Below, in pieces: positions 43,337-53,863 of a stretch of DNA of 64,000 bases (its first letter is position 1; the number at the start of each line of letters is the position of its first letter). The notes beneath the pieces were generated by a model, which saw nothing but the letters and a program-made list of their open reading frames with translations, was not told the origin of the DNA and made no database searches. Position numbers and translations under genes: made by a program. This DNA comes from Aeromicrobium camelliae (lineage in GTDB: Bacteria > Actinomycetota > Actinomycetes > Propionibacteriales > Nocardioidaceae): the NCBI RefSeq assembly GCF_003850045.1, contig NZ_RQJX01000006.1, forward strand, positions 1 through 64,000. Direction: 5' to 3'.

Positions 43337-44677
43337 ATGACCGACCGTTACCAGTCGCTGATCCAGAACCCGATCGCTCAGTTCCTCGTCAAGAACATCG
43401 GACTGCCCAATCCTCCGGAGCTCGAGCGGTGGCGCGGATCGGGCCCGCTCGTTGACGGCACGGTGCTGCTCGGCGGTACCGACGACGGCATCGTCCTCCC
43501 CCAGCTCCCGACGACGCTCAAGCACGCCGGCATCGACACCACCACGGTGCGCGCCGAGGGCCGCCGGTACAAGGGGCTCGTCTTCGACGCCACGGGCATC
43601 GACTCCACTCAGGGACTGGTGGCGATCCAGCAGTTCTTCACTCCCGTGCTGCGCCAGCTCGCGCCCTCGGCGCGCATCGTGGTGCTCGGCCACCTGCCCG
43701 ATCGCACCGGGACCACCGGCGCGGCCATCGCTCAGCGGGGACTCGAAGGCTTCGTGCGCTCGCTGGGCAAGGAGATCGGCGCCAACGGCAGCACCGCCAA
43801 CCTCGTCTACCTCACCCAGGAGTCGCGCGATGCGGTGGACGCGACGTTGCAGTTCCTGCTCTCGCCCAAGTCGACCTTCGTCGACGGGCAGGTCATCCGG
43901 ATCGGCACGACCGAGTTGACCTCGGTCGACGGTCCCACCGACCCACGGAAGCCGCTGGCCGGCAAGGTCGCCCTCGTCACGGGGGCCTCGCGCGGCCTTG
44001 GTGCCGCCATGGCACGCACGCTGCACCGCGACGGCGCGAGCATCATCGGCCTGGACGTCCCGCCGCTGCAGAACGACCTCGCGGCCCTCATGGCCGAACT
44101 CGGCGGTTCCTCGATCATCGCCGACATCACCACCGAGGACGCGCCCGCGACGATCGCCGACCAGCTCCGCGACGGGGTCGACGTCGTCGTGCACAACGCG
44201 GGAATCACTCGGGACAAGCGGCTCAAGAACATGAAGCCCGAGAACTGGGACAAGGTCATCGACGTCAGCGTGGGCGCGCCGCAGCGCATCACCGACGAGC
44301 TGCTCAACCGCGGCCTGATCCGCGACGGCGGGCGCATCATCGGCATCTCGTCGATCGCGGGTATCGCCGGCAACAACGGCCAGACCAACTACGGCACGGC
44401 CAAGGCCGGCGTCATCGGCTTCGTCCAGGACCTCGCACCCCGGCTCACCGACCGGCGCATCACCGTGAACGCCATCGCCCCCGGTTTCATCGAGACCGAC
44501 ATGGTCAAGACGATGCCGATCGGCATCCGCGAGGCGGGACGCCGTCTCAGCTCGCTGTCGCAGGGCGGTCAGCCGGTCGACGTCGCCGAGGCCATCGCCT
44601 GGTACTGCCACCCCGGCTCGGGCGCCATCACCGGCAACGTGGTCCGCGTGTGCGGCCAGGGCTTCCTCGGTGCCTGA
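43337..44677 (+). CDS. FabG4-like 3-oxoacyl reductase (two-domain SDR)
   Basis: 446 residues, longer than ordinary FabG (about 245). The first half (to about residue 205) is a degenerate Rossmann domain; the second is a full SDR with VTGASRGLGAAMA (about residue 213), HNAGITRD, and the S-Y-K triad in GISSIAGIAGNNGQTNYGTAKAG. This architecture is that of M. tuberculosis FabG4 (Rv0242c), an NADH-dependent ketoacyl-CoA reductase. The MaoC gene follows by 1 nt. Confidence 0.92.
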   Translation: MTDRYQSLIQNPIAQFLVKNIGLPNPPELERWRGSGPLVDGTVLLGGTDDGIVLPQLPTTLKHAGIDTTTVRAEGRRYKGLVFDATGIDSTQGLVAIQQFFTPVLRQLAPSARIVVLGHLPDRTGTTGAAIAQRGLEGFVRSLGKEIGANGSTANLVYLTQESRDAVDATLQFLLSPKSTFVDGQVIRIGTTELTSVDGPTDPRKPLAGKVALVTGASRGLGAAMARTLHRDGASIIGLDVPPLQNDLAALMAELGGSSIIADITTEDAPATIADQLRDGVDVVVHNAGITRDKRLKNMKPENWDKVIDVSVGAPQRITDELLNRGLIRDGGRIIGISSIAGIAGNNGQTNYGTAKAGVIGFVQDLAPRLTDRRITVNAIAPGFIETDMVKTMPIGIREAGRRLSSLSQGGQPVDVAEAIAWYCHPGSGAITGNVVRVCGQGFLGA

Positions 44678-44678
44678 C

Positions 44679-45524
44679 ATGGCGACGCGCACCTTCGACA
44701 CGGCGCCCGCGGGCGCACCACTCCTGCTCAAGGCCGCGCTGCCGGCGATCCCGGTCATCGGCAAACTGCCCGGTATCCGGCACGAGCGTGGCGGCCTGCC
44801 CGACACGACGCTCGTGCGGTATCGCGAGGTGTGCGGATTCCCGCTCTCCCCCGCTCTGCCCGCGACCTATCCGCACCTCGCCGCGCACACACTGCATCTG
44901 ACGCTGATGACCGACACGGCGTTCCCGTTCACCCCGATGGGCGCGGTGCACCTGCGCAACCGCATCACTCAGCACCGTCCGATCGGTCCGGACGAGACCT
45001 ACGATCTGTCATTGCGTGCCGCGTCGCTGACGCCGCATCCCAAGGGCCAGCTCGTCGAGCTGTTCTCCGAGGCCCGGGTGGGCAGCGAATTGGTGTGGGA
45101 CGAGAGCATGACGGTCTTCTTCCGCGGCTCGTCCGGCAGCGGCCCCGAGCCGACCACGCCGCCGCTGGAGGGGCTCGAGGCTCCGACCGGACCGGTGCAC
45201 TGGAAACTGCCCAGCAACCTGGGGCGCACGTACGGCGCCGTGTCCGGCGATCGCAACCCGATCCACCTGTATCCGCTCACCGCCAAGGCGTTCGGTTTCC
45301 CCCGGAACATCGCGCACGGGATGTGGACCAAGGCCAAGTGCCTCGCAGCACTCAGCCCGCGCCTTCCCGACGCCTACACCGTCACGGTGGAGTTCAAGAA
45401 GCCGATCCTCCTCCCGAGCACGGTCGTGTTCGGTCTGGAGCAGCAGGGTGACCGGACCGTCTTCGGCGTCCGAGGCACCCGCAAGCCCCTCCCCCACCTC
45501 GTCGGCACCATCGTGCCGCACTGA
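44679..45524 (+). CDS. MaoC-like (3R)-hydroxyacyl dehydratase, HtdX-like
   Basis: 281 residues, double hot-dog. The C-terminal half has the hydratase-2 motif SGDRNPIHLYPLTAKAFGF followed by IAHGM, with catalytic Asp and His. It acts after the FabG4-like reductase, removing water from 3-hydroxyacyl thioesters. The start is ATG 44679, 1 nt after the previous stop; GTG at 44670 is possible but has no better support. Equivalent to Rv0241c. Confidence 0.92.
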   Translation: MATRTFDTAPAGAPLLLKAALPAIPVIGKLPGIRHERGGLPDTTLVRYREVCGFPLSPALPATYPHLAAHTLHLTLMTDTAFPFTPMGAVHLRNRITQHRPIGPDETYDLSLRAASLTPHPKGQLVELFSEARVGSELVWDESMTVFFRGSSGSGPEPTTPPLEGLEAPTGPVHWKLPSNLGRTYGAVSGDRNPIHLYPLTAKAFGFPRNIAHGMWTKAKCLAALSPRLPDAYTVTVEFKKPILLPSTVVFGLEQQGDRTVFGVRGTRKPLPHLVGTIVPH

Positions 45525-45540
45525 CCAGCAGGCGGTCGGC

Positions 45541-46407
45541 TTACTTCTTGGCTTGGCGGATGAGGCCCTCTTGGGCGACGGAGGCGACGAGGGTGCCGTC
45601 CTCGGTGAAGACCTTGGCCGTGCTGAAGCCGCGAGCACCGGACGCCGACGGCGAGGTCTGGTCGTACAGCAGCCACTGGTCGGTACGGAAGGGCCGGTGG
45701 AACCAGATGGTGTGGTCGAGCGAGGCCGGCGACACCTTGGGCGAGCTGATGATGAGCCCGTGCGGCACGAGCGAGGCGCCGAGCAGGCTGAAGTCGCTGT
45801 AGTAGGTGAACGCCGCGTTGTGGATCGCCTCGTCATCGGGAAGCTCTCCGGCGGCCTTGAACCACATGCGTTGCACGGCGGGAACCGCCTCGCGCGACGG
45901 ATCGTCGGCTGCGCGGTTGTCGCCGACGTACCGCATGTCGTAGCCGCCCCATTCGACGAGCCACTGGTCGGCTGCCTCGGCGTCGATGAGCTTGACCAGC
46001 TCCGACATCGGCGTGGCCTCGTCCGGGCCGGGCACGTCCGGCATCGCGTCCTGGTGGTCCCAGCCGGTCTCCTCCCGCTGGAACGAGGCGGTCATGTAGA
46101 AGATGATCTCGCCGTGCTGGCGGGCCGCGACGCGACGCGTGGTGAACGATCGCCCGTCGCGGACGTTCTCCACGTCGTAGACGATCGGAATCGCCGGGTC
46201 GCCGCCGAGGATGAAGTACGCGTGCAGCGAGTGCAGCTGCCGGTCCTCGGGCACGGTGAGATGCGCGGCCATCGTCGCCTGCGCCGCGACCTGCCCGCCG
46301 AACACGCGACGCAGCCGTGAGTTCCGCGGCTGGGAACCGCGGAAGAGTCCGACCTCGAGGGGCTCAAGCTCCAGCAGTTCGACGACTTCATTGACTGACG
46401 CAGGCAC
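45541..46407 (-). CDS. tesB: Acyl-CoA thioesterase II (TesB)
   Basis: 288 residues, double hot-dog thioesterase. N-terminal VFGGQVAAQATMAA (about residues 33-46), and the C-terminal SLDHTIWFHRPFRTDQWLLY with the catalytic Asp region. It hydrolyses medium/long acyl-CoA. GTG start 7 nt after TAGGAT. Convergent with the MaoC gene. Confidence 0.95.
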   Translation of the reverse strand: MPASVNEVVELLELEPLEVGLFRGSQPRNSRLRRVFGGQVAAQATMAAHLTVPEDRQLHSLHAYFILGGDPAIPIVYDVENVRDGRSFTTRRVAARQHGEIIFYMTASFQREETGWDHQDAMPDVPGPDEATPMSELVKLIDAEAADQWLVEWGGYDMRYVGDNRAADDPSREAVPAVQRMWFKAAGELPDDEAIHNAAFTYYSDFSLLGASLVPHGLIISSPKVSPASLDHTIWFHRPFRTDQWLLYDQTSPSASGARGFSTAKVFTEDGTLVASVAQEGLIRQAKK

Positions 46408-46414
46408 GAGCCCG

Positions 46415-46420
46415 ATCCTA
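46415..46420 (-). promoter_or_regulatory. -10 element of tesB
   Basis: TAGGAT ends 7 nt before the GTG at 46407; leaderless arrangement. Confidence 0.5.
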
Positions 46421-46428
46421 TCGGCCGG

Positions 46429-47346
46429 TCAGCTCGGGTCGTCGCCTCGGTGTTGGGCCAGGAAACGCTCGAGCTGGGACGCGAGCTCCTCGCCGCTGGG
46501 CAGCCGGTCGTCGTCCTCCAGGAGCGAGCGCGCGGCGCCACGGGCGAAGGCGTCGTACTGCTGTTCCAGGCCGGTCAGCACCTCCTCGCCGTGCTGCTCG
46601 GCGATCTGCTCGTCGATCTGGGCGATGGCCTCGGGCTGCGCCGCGCGCAACGTCTCCAGATCGAAGGCGAGTCCGAGCCGGACGGCCAGGGCCTCCAGTA
46701 GCGCGATGGCCGCCGTGGGGTACTCGACCTGGGTGAGGTAGTGCGGCACGTGCACGACGTACCCGATGGCGTCGTGCCCGCGCTGGCCGAGCCGGTACTC
46801 CAGCAGCGTCTGCGCCGAGGACGGGATGGTGATCTCCGCCTCCCACAGGTTGCGGCGGTCGACCAGCTCGGGGCGGGTGGCGTGCGCGGTGATCATGGGC
46901 GGGCGAGTGTGCGGCACGCCCATCGGGACGGCGCCGAGGCCGACCGTCAGCGAGACGTTCTCGCGCTCCGCGACGCTGATGACCTCGTCCACGAAGTGCT
47001 CCCAGCCGAAGTCAGGCTCGGGACCGGAGAGCAGCAGGAACTCGCGACCTTGGAGGTCGTGCTCGCGGGTGATGGCGAGGCGGGGCTCCTCGTAGTCGCG
47101 GTAATGGTCGCCGTCGAACACGATCGGCGGTCGGCGGGCGCGATAGTCGTAGATCGGGTCGAGATCGAACTCGTACACGACTTCGCTGTCCTTGCCGCGC
47201 AACTGCGCGGCGGCGAGGGTCGCGGAGGAACCGGCGCTCAGGAAGCCTTCGAGGACGTGGATCAGCACCGGGCCCGGCTCACGCCGAGGCGAGCGGTCCC
47301 GGGATGGACGATTCGATGAGAACCACTTCGGCGTCAACGCTCTCAC
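46429..47346 (-). CDS. PAC2-family protein (proteasome assembly chaperone-like)
   Basis: 305 residues. PAC2-family features: [19 protein letters not shown] near the N-terminus, [16 protein letters not shown] in the middle, and a helical acidic tail rich in Glu/Gln. Actinobacterial PAC2 proteins resemble eukaryotic proteasome assembly chaperones, but their function is not settled and no proteasome genes are nearby. The GTG at 47346 overlaps the dxs stop (GTGA); a start at 47268 (GTG before LIHVLEG) would remove 26 poorly conserved residues. Confidence 0.85.
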   Translation of the reverse strand: MRALTPKWFSSNRPSRDRSPRREPGPVLIHVLEGFLSAGSSATLAAAQLRGKDSEVVYEFDLDPIYDYRARRPPIVFDGDHYRDYEEPRLAITREHDLQGREFLLLSGPEPDFGWEHFVDEVISVAERENVSLTVGLGAVPMGVPHTRPPMITAHATRPELVDRRNLWEAEITIPSSAQTLLEYRLGQRGHDAIGYVVHVPHYLTQVEYPTAAIALLEALAVRLGLAFDLETLRAAQPEAIAQIDEQIAEQHGEEVLTGLEQQYDAFARGAARSLLEDDDRLPSGEELASQLERFLAQHRGDDPS

Positions 47347-49238
47347 CCCTGTTGAGTATTCCCCGTGTCGAGTCCCGACAGTGCCGACCGCGTGTCGCTG
47401 GCGACCGCGTCCGGCGTCAAGCCCAGGCGCTCCAAGATGACGCCACGCTTCGCGTGGTCGAGGAACTCCTGGGTGATGCCGTGGATCCGCACGGGGACGG
47501 ACACCCCGGCATCGTGCAAGGTCTGCGCGACGGTCGCGCCGACACCGCCCTGGCGGCCGTTGTCCTCGACCGTGACCACGATCCGGTGACGGCGGGCGAG
47601 GTCGGTGATCGCCGGGTCGAGCGGCTTGACCCAGCGCGGATCGACCACGGTGCTGGCGACGCCGTCGACGGCGAGGTGGTCGGCGGCGTCGAGAGCGACC
47701 TGTGCGAGCGGCCCGACGCCGACGAACAGCACGTCGGCAGCGGCGTCGCGACGCAGGACGTCGATGGTGCCGACCCGGTCGACAGCCTCGATGTCAGGTC
47801 CAACGGCGCCCTTGGCGAAACGCACCACGCTCGGCGCGTCGTCGATGGCGACCGCCTCGCGCAGGAGTTCGCGCAGCTGGCCGCCGTCACGCGGAGCGGC
47901 CAGGTGGAGACCGGGGACGAGCTGCAGCAGCGAGAGGTCCCACATGCCGTTGTGGCTCGCGCCGTCGTCGCCGGTGACTCCCGCACGATCGAGGACGAAG
48001 GTGACGCCGCAACGGTGTAGTGCGACGTCGAGCAGCACCTGATCGAAGGCGCGGTTGAGGAACGTCGCGTACACCGCGACGACCGGGTGCAAGCCGCCCA
48101 TCGCCAGGCCCGCGGCGCTGGTCACCGCGTGCTGCTCGGCGATGCCGACATCGAAGACGCGGTCGGGGAACTTGTCGGCGAACGCGTCCAGGCCGACCGG
48201 GTAGAGCATGGCGGCGGTGATGCCGACGACGTCGGGGCGCTCGTCGGCGATGCGCACGATCTCGTCGCGGAACACCGACGTCCAGCCCGCGGGTGCGACG
48301 GTCGTCGCCTCGCCGGTCGCGAGGTCGAACGGATGCGACTGGTGCATCTGGTCGTTCTCGTTGGCCACCGCGATGTCGTAGCCCTGACCCTTGGTGGTGA
48401 TGGCGTGCACGAGCACGGGCCCGCCGAAGCGTTTGGCCGCCAGGAGCGCCTGCTCCATGGCGGTGCGGTCGTGGCCGTCGACAGGGCCGATGTATTTGAT
48501 GCCGAGATCCTCGAACATGCCCTGGGGCGCGAGTGCGTCCTTGACGCCCTTCTTCACCGCGTGGAGGGCCTCGTAGGCCACCTCGCCGATGCGGTGCCCG
48601 GACGTGAGGCGTTCGCGGATCGCCGTGAGCGTCGGCTCGTAACGCGGGTTGGTGCGGATCTCGGTGAGCTTGTTGGCGAGTCCGCCGACCGTCGGCGTGT
48701 AGGAGCGGCCGTTGTCGTTGACGACGATGACCACCCGGCGATGCGGGTCGGCGGCGATGTTGTTGATCGCCTCCCAGGCCATGCCGCCGGTCAGCGCACC
48801 GTCGCCGATGACGGCCACCACGTGGTCGTCACGGCCCTGGAGCTGATAGGCGCGAGCGAGGCCGTCGGCGTACGAGAGGGAGGTGGAAGCGTGCGAGTTC
48901 TCCACCCAGTCGTGGTCGGATTCGCTGCGCGAGGGGTAGCCGGACAGGCCGCCCTCCTGGCGCAATGTCGCGAAACCGTCGGCGCGGCCGGTCAGCATCT
49001 TGTGCACGTACGACTGGTGCCCGGTGTCCCACACGATGCGGTCCCGGGGGGACTCGAAGACGCGGTGCAGGGCGATGGTGAGTTCGACGACACCGAGGTT
49101 CGGGCCGAGGTGCCCGCCGTTGGCGGCGACCGACTCGAGCAGCAGCTGGCGGATCTCGGTGGCGAGTTCGGTGAGCTCGGCGTCGCCCAGCCGCCGCAGG
49201 TCCGTGGGACCGGAGAGGGAACGGAGCACGCTGGCCAT
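47343..49238 (-). CDS. dxs: 1-deoxy-D-xylulose-5-phosphate synthase
   Basis: 631 residues. TPP motif [16 protein letters not shown] (about residues 142-157), [15 protein letters not shown], and the transketolase-like [15 protein letters not shown] in the second domain. First step of the MEP isoprenoid pathway from pyruvate and glyceraldehyde-3-P. The ATG at 49238 is preferred to the upstream GTG at 49265 because TACGAT ends 6 nt before it and the family begins here. Confidence 0.96.
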   Translation of the reverse strand: MASVLRSLSGPTDLRRLGDAELTELATEIRQLLLESVAANGGHLGPNLGVVELTIALHRVFESPRDRIVWDTGHQSYVHKMLTGRADGFATLRQEGGLSGYPSRSESDHDWVENSHASTSLSYADGLARAYQLQGRDDHVVAVIGDGALTGGMAWEAINNIAADPHRRVVIVVNDNGRSYTPTVGGLANKLTEIRTNPRYEPTLTAIRERLTSGHRIGEVAYEALHAVKKGVKDALAPQGMFEDLGIKYIGPVDGHDRTAMEQALLAAKRFGGPVLVHAITTKGQGYDIAVANENDQMHQSHPFDLATGEATTVAPAGWTSVFRDEIVRIADERPDVVGITAAMLYPVGLDAFADKFPDRVFDVGIAEQHAVTSAAGLAMGGLHPVVAVYATFLNRAFDQVLLDVALHRCGVTFVLDRAGVTGDDGASHNGMWDLSLLQLVPGLHLAAPRDGGQLRELLREAVAIDDAPSVVRFAKGAVGPDIEAVDRVGTIDVLRRDAAADVLFVGVGPLAQVALDAADHLAVDGVASTVVDPRWVKPLDPAITDLARRHRIVVTVEDNGRQGGVGATVAQTLHDAGVSVPVRIHGITQEFLDHAKRGVILERLGLTPDAVASDTRSALSGLDTGNTQQG

Positions 49239-49244
49239 TGCTCC

Positions 49245-49250
49245 ATCGTA
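49245..49250 (-). promoter_or_regulatory. -10 element of dxs
   Basis: TACGAT ends 6 nt before the ATG at 49238; leaderless arrangement. Confidence 0.55.
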
Positions 49251-49294
49251 ACGAGCCGACCCCACGGTGCCCGGTCAGCCCGACGCTCGTGCCG

Positions 49295-50269
49295 TCACCA
49301 CGACAGCGCCGCGATCGCGCGCGACTCGAGGCTGCCGAGCCACACGCGGTTCCCCGCCTTCCGCACGCCGGTGACCATGCCGAAATCCGGGTGCGATGTC
49401 TCGACATCGTGCACGCGGCGACCAGTTGTCGGCTCGTAGGCCTGCACGTGGATCGTCGACTTCGGCTGGGGCTGGAAGCGGTCCGGTAACGACCACACCA
49501 CCGAGCGCATCCACGGCGCACGCGGCAGCAAGGTGTCGAGCGCGGGGTCACGGGGCGAGGCGATCGTGACCCAGATCAGCCCGTCGTCGCCGAGGGCGAT
49601 GTTGTCCGGGAACCCGGTGAGCACCGGGCCGAACTGGGTGACCGCCCCGCTGGCCAGGTCCACGCGTCGCAGGACGTAGCCCGCGGTCTCGGCCACGATG
49701 ACTGCGTCCTCGGTTGGCGTGAGCGCGACGCCGTTGGCGAACGCGAGCCCGTCGAGCAGCACGTCGACGCGACCGTCCGGGTCACGCCGCAGCAACCTGC
49801 CGGTCGGCCGGTGCTCCAGCAGATCCGCACGCCAGTCGAACGGGCCGAACTTGCGCGTCGAGTCGCTGAAGAAGATCGTCCCGTCCGCGGCGACCGCGGC
49901 GTTGTTGCAGAACTTCAGCGCCACGCCCTCGACCCGATCCAGCAGCGTCGTGAGGGTGCCGTCGTCGCTGAGATGCAGCGGTCCGCGGAACCCATCGCAC
50001 ACGACGACGCCACCGTCGGGATGCATCTCCAGCCCGAACGGCCGGCCTCCCGTGTCCACCACGGGGTGCTCGCGCCCGGACTCCGGGTCGACGCGGACGA
50101 TCCGACCGTCCTCCAGGCCCGTGAGCACGCTGCCGTCGGCGAGAACGAGAACGTCCTCCGGCCCCTTGCCAGAGACCGGGTGCACGTGCGCCAGGTGCGC
50201 TGCGCTCGGCTCGGAGGGATCCGCTACGGGAGGCCGCCAGCGCTGCGGGTCGATCGACGGCTTGGCCAT
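49295..50269 (-). CDS. SMP-30/strictosidine synthase-like beta-propeller
   Basis: 324 residues, six-bladed propeller. The C-terminal strictosidine-synthase-type motif is present as FSDSTRKFGPFDW, LAFANGVALTPTEDAVIVAET and GFPDNIALGDDGLIWV. Such proteins are often lactonases or esterases; plant strictosidine synthase activity is not expected. Substrate unknown. Leaderless start. Confidence 0.88.
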   Translation of the reverse strand: MAKPSIDPQRWRPPVADPSEPSAAHLAHVHPVSGKGPEDVLVLADGSVLTGLEDGRIVRVDPESGREHPVVDTGGRPFGLEMHPDGGVVVCDGFRGPLHLSDDGTLTTLLDRVEGVALKFCNNAAVAADGTIFFSDSTRKFGPFDWRADLLEHRPTGRLLRRDPDGRVDVLLDGLAFANGVALTPTEDAVIVAETAGYVLRRVDLASGAVTQFGPVLTGFPDNIALGDDGLIWVTIASPRDPALDTLLPRAPWMRSVVWSLPDRFQPQPKSTIHVQAYEPTTGRRVHDVETSHPDFGMVTGVRKAGNRVWLGSLESRAIAALSW

Positions 50270-50275
50270 GGCCGC

Positions 50276-50281
50276 ACCCTA
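50276..50281 (-). promoter_or_regulatory. -10 element of the SMP-30-like gene
   Basis: TAGGGT ends 6 nt before the ATG at 50269. It includes the stop codon of the flavin reductase gene. Confidence 0.5.
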
Positions 50282-50782
50282 GCTGCTGCGGTAGCGCCCC
50301 CGCACGTGAACGAGCCCCTCGTCACCGTGGATCTCCGCGTGCTCGATGACGGCGACGAGCTCGAGCGCGTACCCGAGTTCACGCACGCCCTCGATGCGTG
50401 CGCCCAGCCAAGATCGCTGCGCGAGCGCGGGTCCCCACGCCGTGTCATCCCAGGCGCCCAACCGGAATGCACCTCCCGGTGCCGGCGCGAGCCCCGCGAA
50501 CGCGTCGGCGAGGAACTGGTCGCCGCCGGAGAGCAGCGAGACGGTGACGAAGGTCCCGACGTCCACCGCCTCACCGAGCTCGGAGTCCGGGTCGATGAAG
50601 GCGACGACCCGGGCCTGGGGGCCGTCGACGATCACGAGCGAAGAGACGGTCAGCCCGCTGCGGTCGCGGCCCTCCCCCGTCGCGACGACCGTGACCGGCG
50701 CGGCGAGGCGCCCGCGGAACCGCCGCACGACGTCGCGGTCGGACTCGGGCGGCACGAACGGGTGGTCGCTGTGGATCGTCAC
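50279..50782 (-). CDS. Flavin reductase-like, FMN-binding split-barrel protein
   Basis: 167 residues. The flavin-reductase domain is recognisable from PVTVVATGEGRDRSGLTVSSLV (around residues 30-50) and SLLSGGDQFLADAFAG. Members supply reduced flavin to monooxygenases or bind F420/FMN. The GTG at 50782 is chosen because TACCCT ends 6 nt before it; upstream in-frame sequence is low-complexity and runs into the acnA terminator. Confidence 0.85.
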   Translation of the reverse strand: MTIHSDHPFVPPESDRDVVRRFRGRLAAPVTVVATGEGRDRSGLTVSSLVIVDGPQARVVAFIDPDSELGEAVDVGTFVTVSLLSGGDQFLADAFAGLAPAPGGAFRLGAWDDTAWGPALAQRSWLGARIEGVRELGYALELVAVIEHAEIHGDEGLVHVRGRYRSS

Positions 50783-50788
50783 GCCGCC

Positions 50789-50794
50789 AGGGTA
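50789..50794 (-). promoter_or_regulatory. -10 element of the flavin reductase gene
   Basis: TACCCT ends 6 nt before the GTG at 50782. Confidence 0.5.
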
Positions 50795-50826
50795 ACGACG
50801 AGGTGTCACCGACGGGCGTGATGACG

Positions 50827-50863
50827 CACGAGGGCCCCGGCGACAGTCGCCGGGGCCCTCGTG
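50827..50863 (-). terminator. Strong hairpin terminator after acnA
   Basis: A perfect 18-bp inverted repeat (arms 50827-50844 and 50846-50863, built on CACGAGGGCCCCGGCGAC) with one central base lies 11 nt downstream of the acnA stop. There is no U-tract, which is usual for actinobacterial terminators. It separates acnA from the flavin reductase promoter. Confidence 0.88.
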
Positions 50864-50873
50864 GTGTCGTCGC

Positions 50874-53726
<2,853 letters not shown>

Positions 53727-53797
53727 CGTCTCTCCTTCGCGTGTCTTGACCCATCCTGCCGACCTTTCGGTTCCGCGCATCACGGAGGCCGACGCAA

Positions 53798-53815
53798 TAT
53801 CTTGACATCAAGATA
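53798..53815. promoter_or_regulatory. Palindromic operator over the acnA -10
   Basis: TATCTTGA-CA-TCAAGATA is an 18-bp palindrome with 8-bp arms. Its left arm on the minus strand is the candidate -10 (TATCTT), and the other arm covers the expected start site. A dimeric repressor bound here would silence acnA. The palindrome resembles MarR-type sites, but the regulator is unknown. Confidence 0.65.
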
Positions 53816-53838
53816 CCTTGCCGCGGCGGGGCCTTCAA
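53810..53838 (-). promoter_or_regulatory. acnA promoter
   Basis: -35 TTGAAG (53838-53833), 17 nt, -10 TATCTT (53815-53810) on the minus strand. The expected start is near 53803, giving a leader of about 77 nt with a Shine-Dalgarno. Confidence 0.65.
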
Positions 53839-53839
53839 C

Positions 53840-53858
53840 GAAGGTTGCCCTTACCGCC
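53840..53858. promoter_or_regulatory. DtxR/IdeR-like iron box upstream of acnA
   Basis: GAAGGTTGCCCTTACCGCC matches 12 of 14 inner positions of the DtxR/IdeR consensus. Together with its flank it is 22/24 identical to the block at the suf promoter (TTCAACGAAGGTTNNCCTTACCGC), and it likewise sits just upstream of a TTGAA -35. Confidence 0.55.
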
Positions 53859-53863
53859 GGGGG

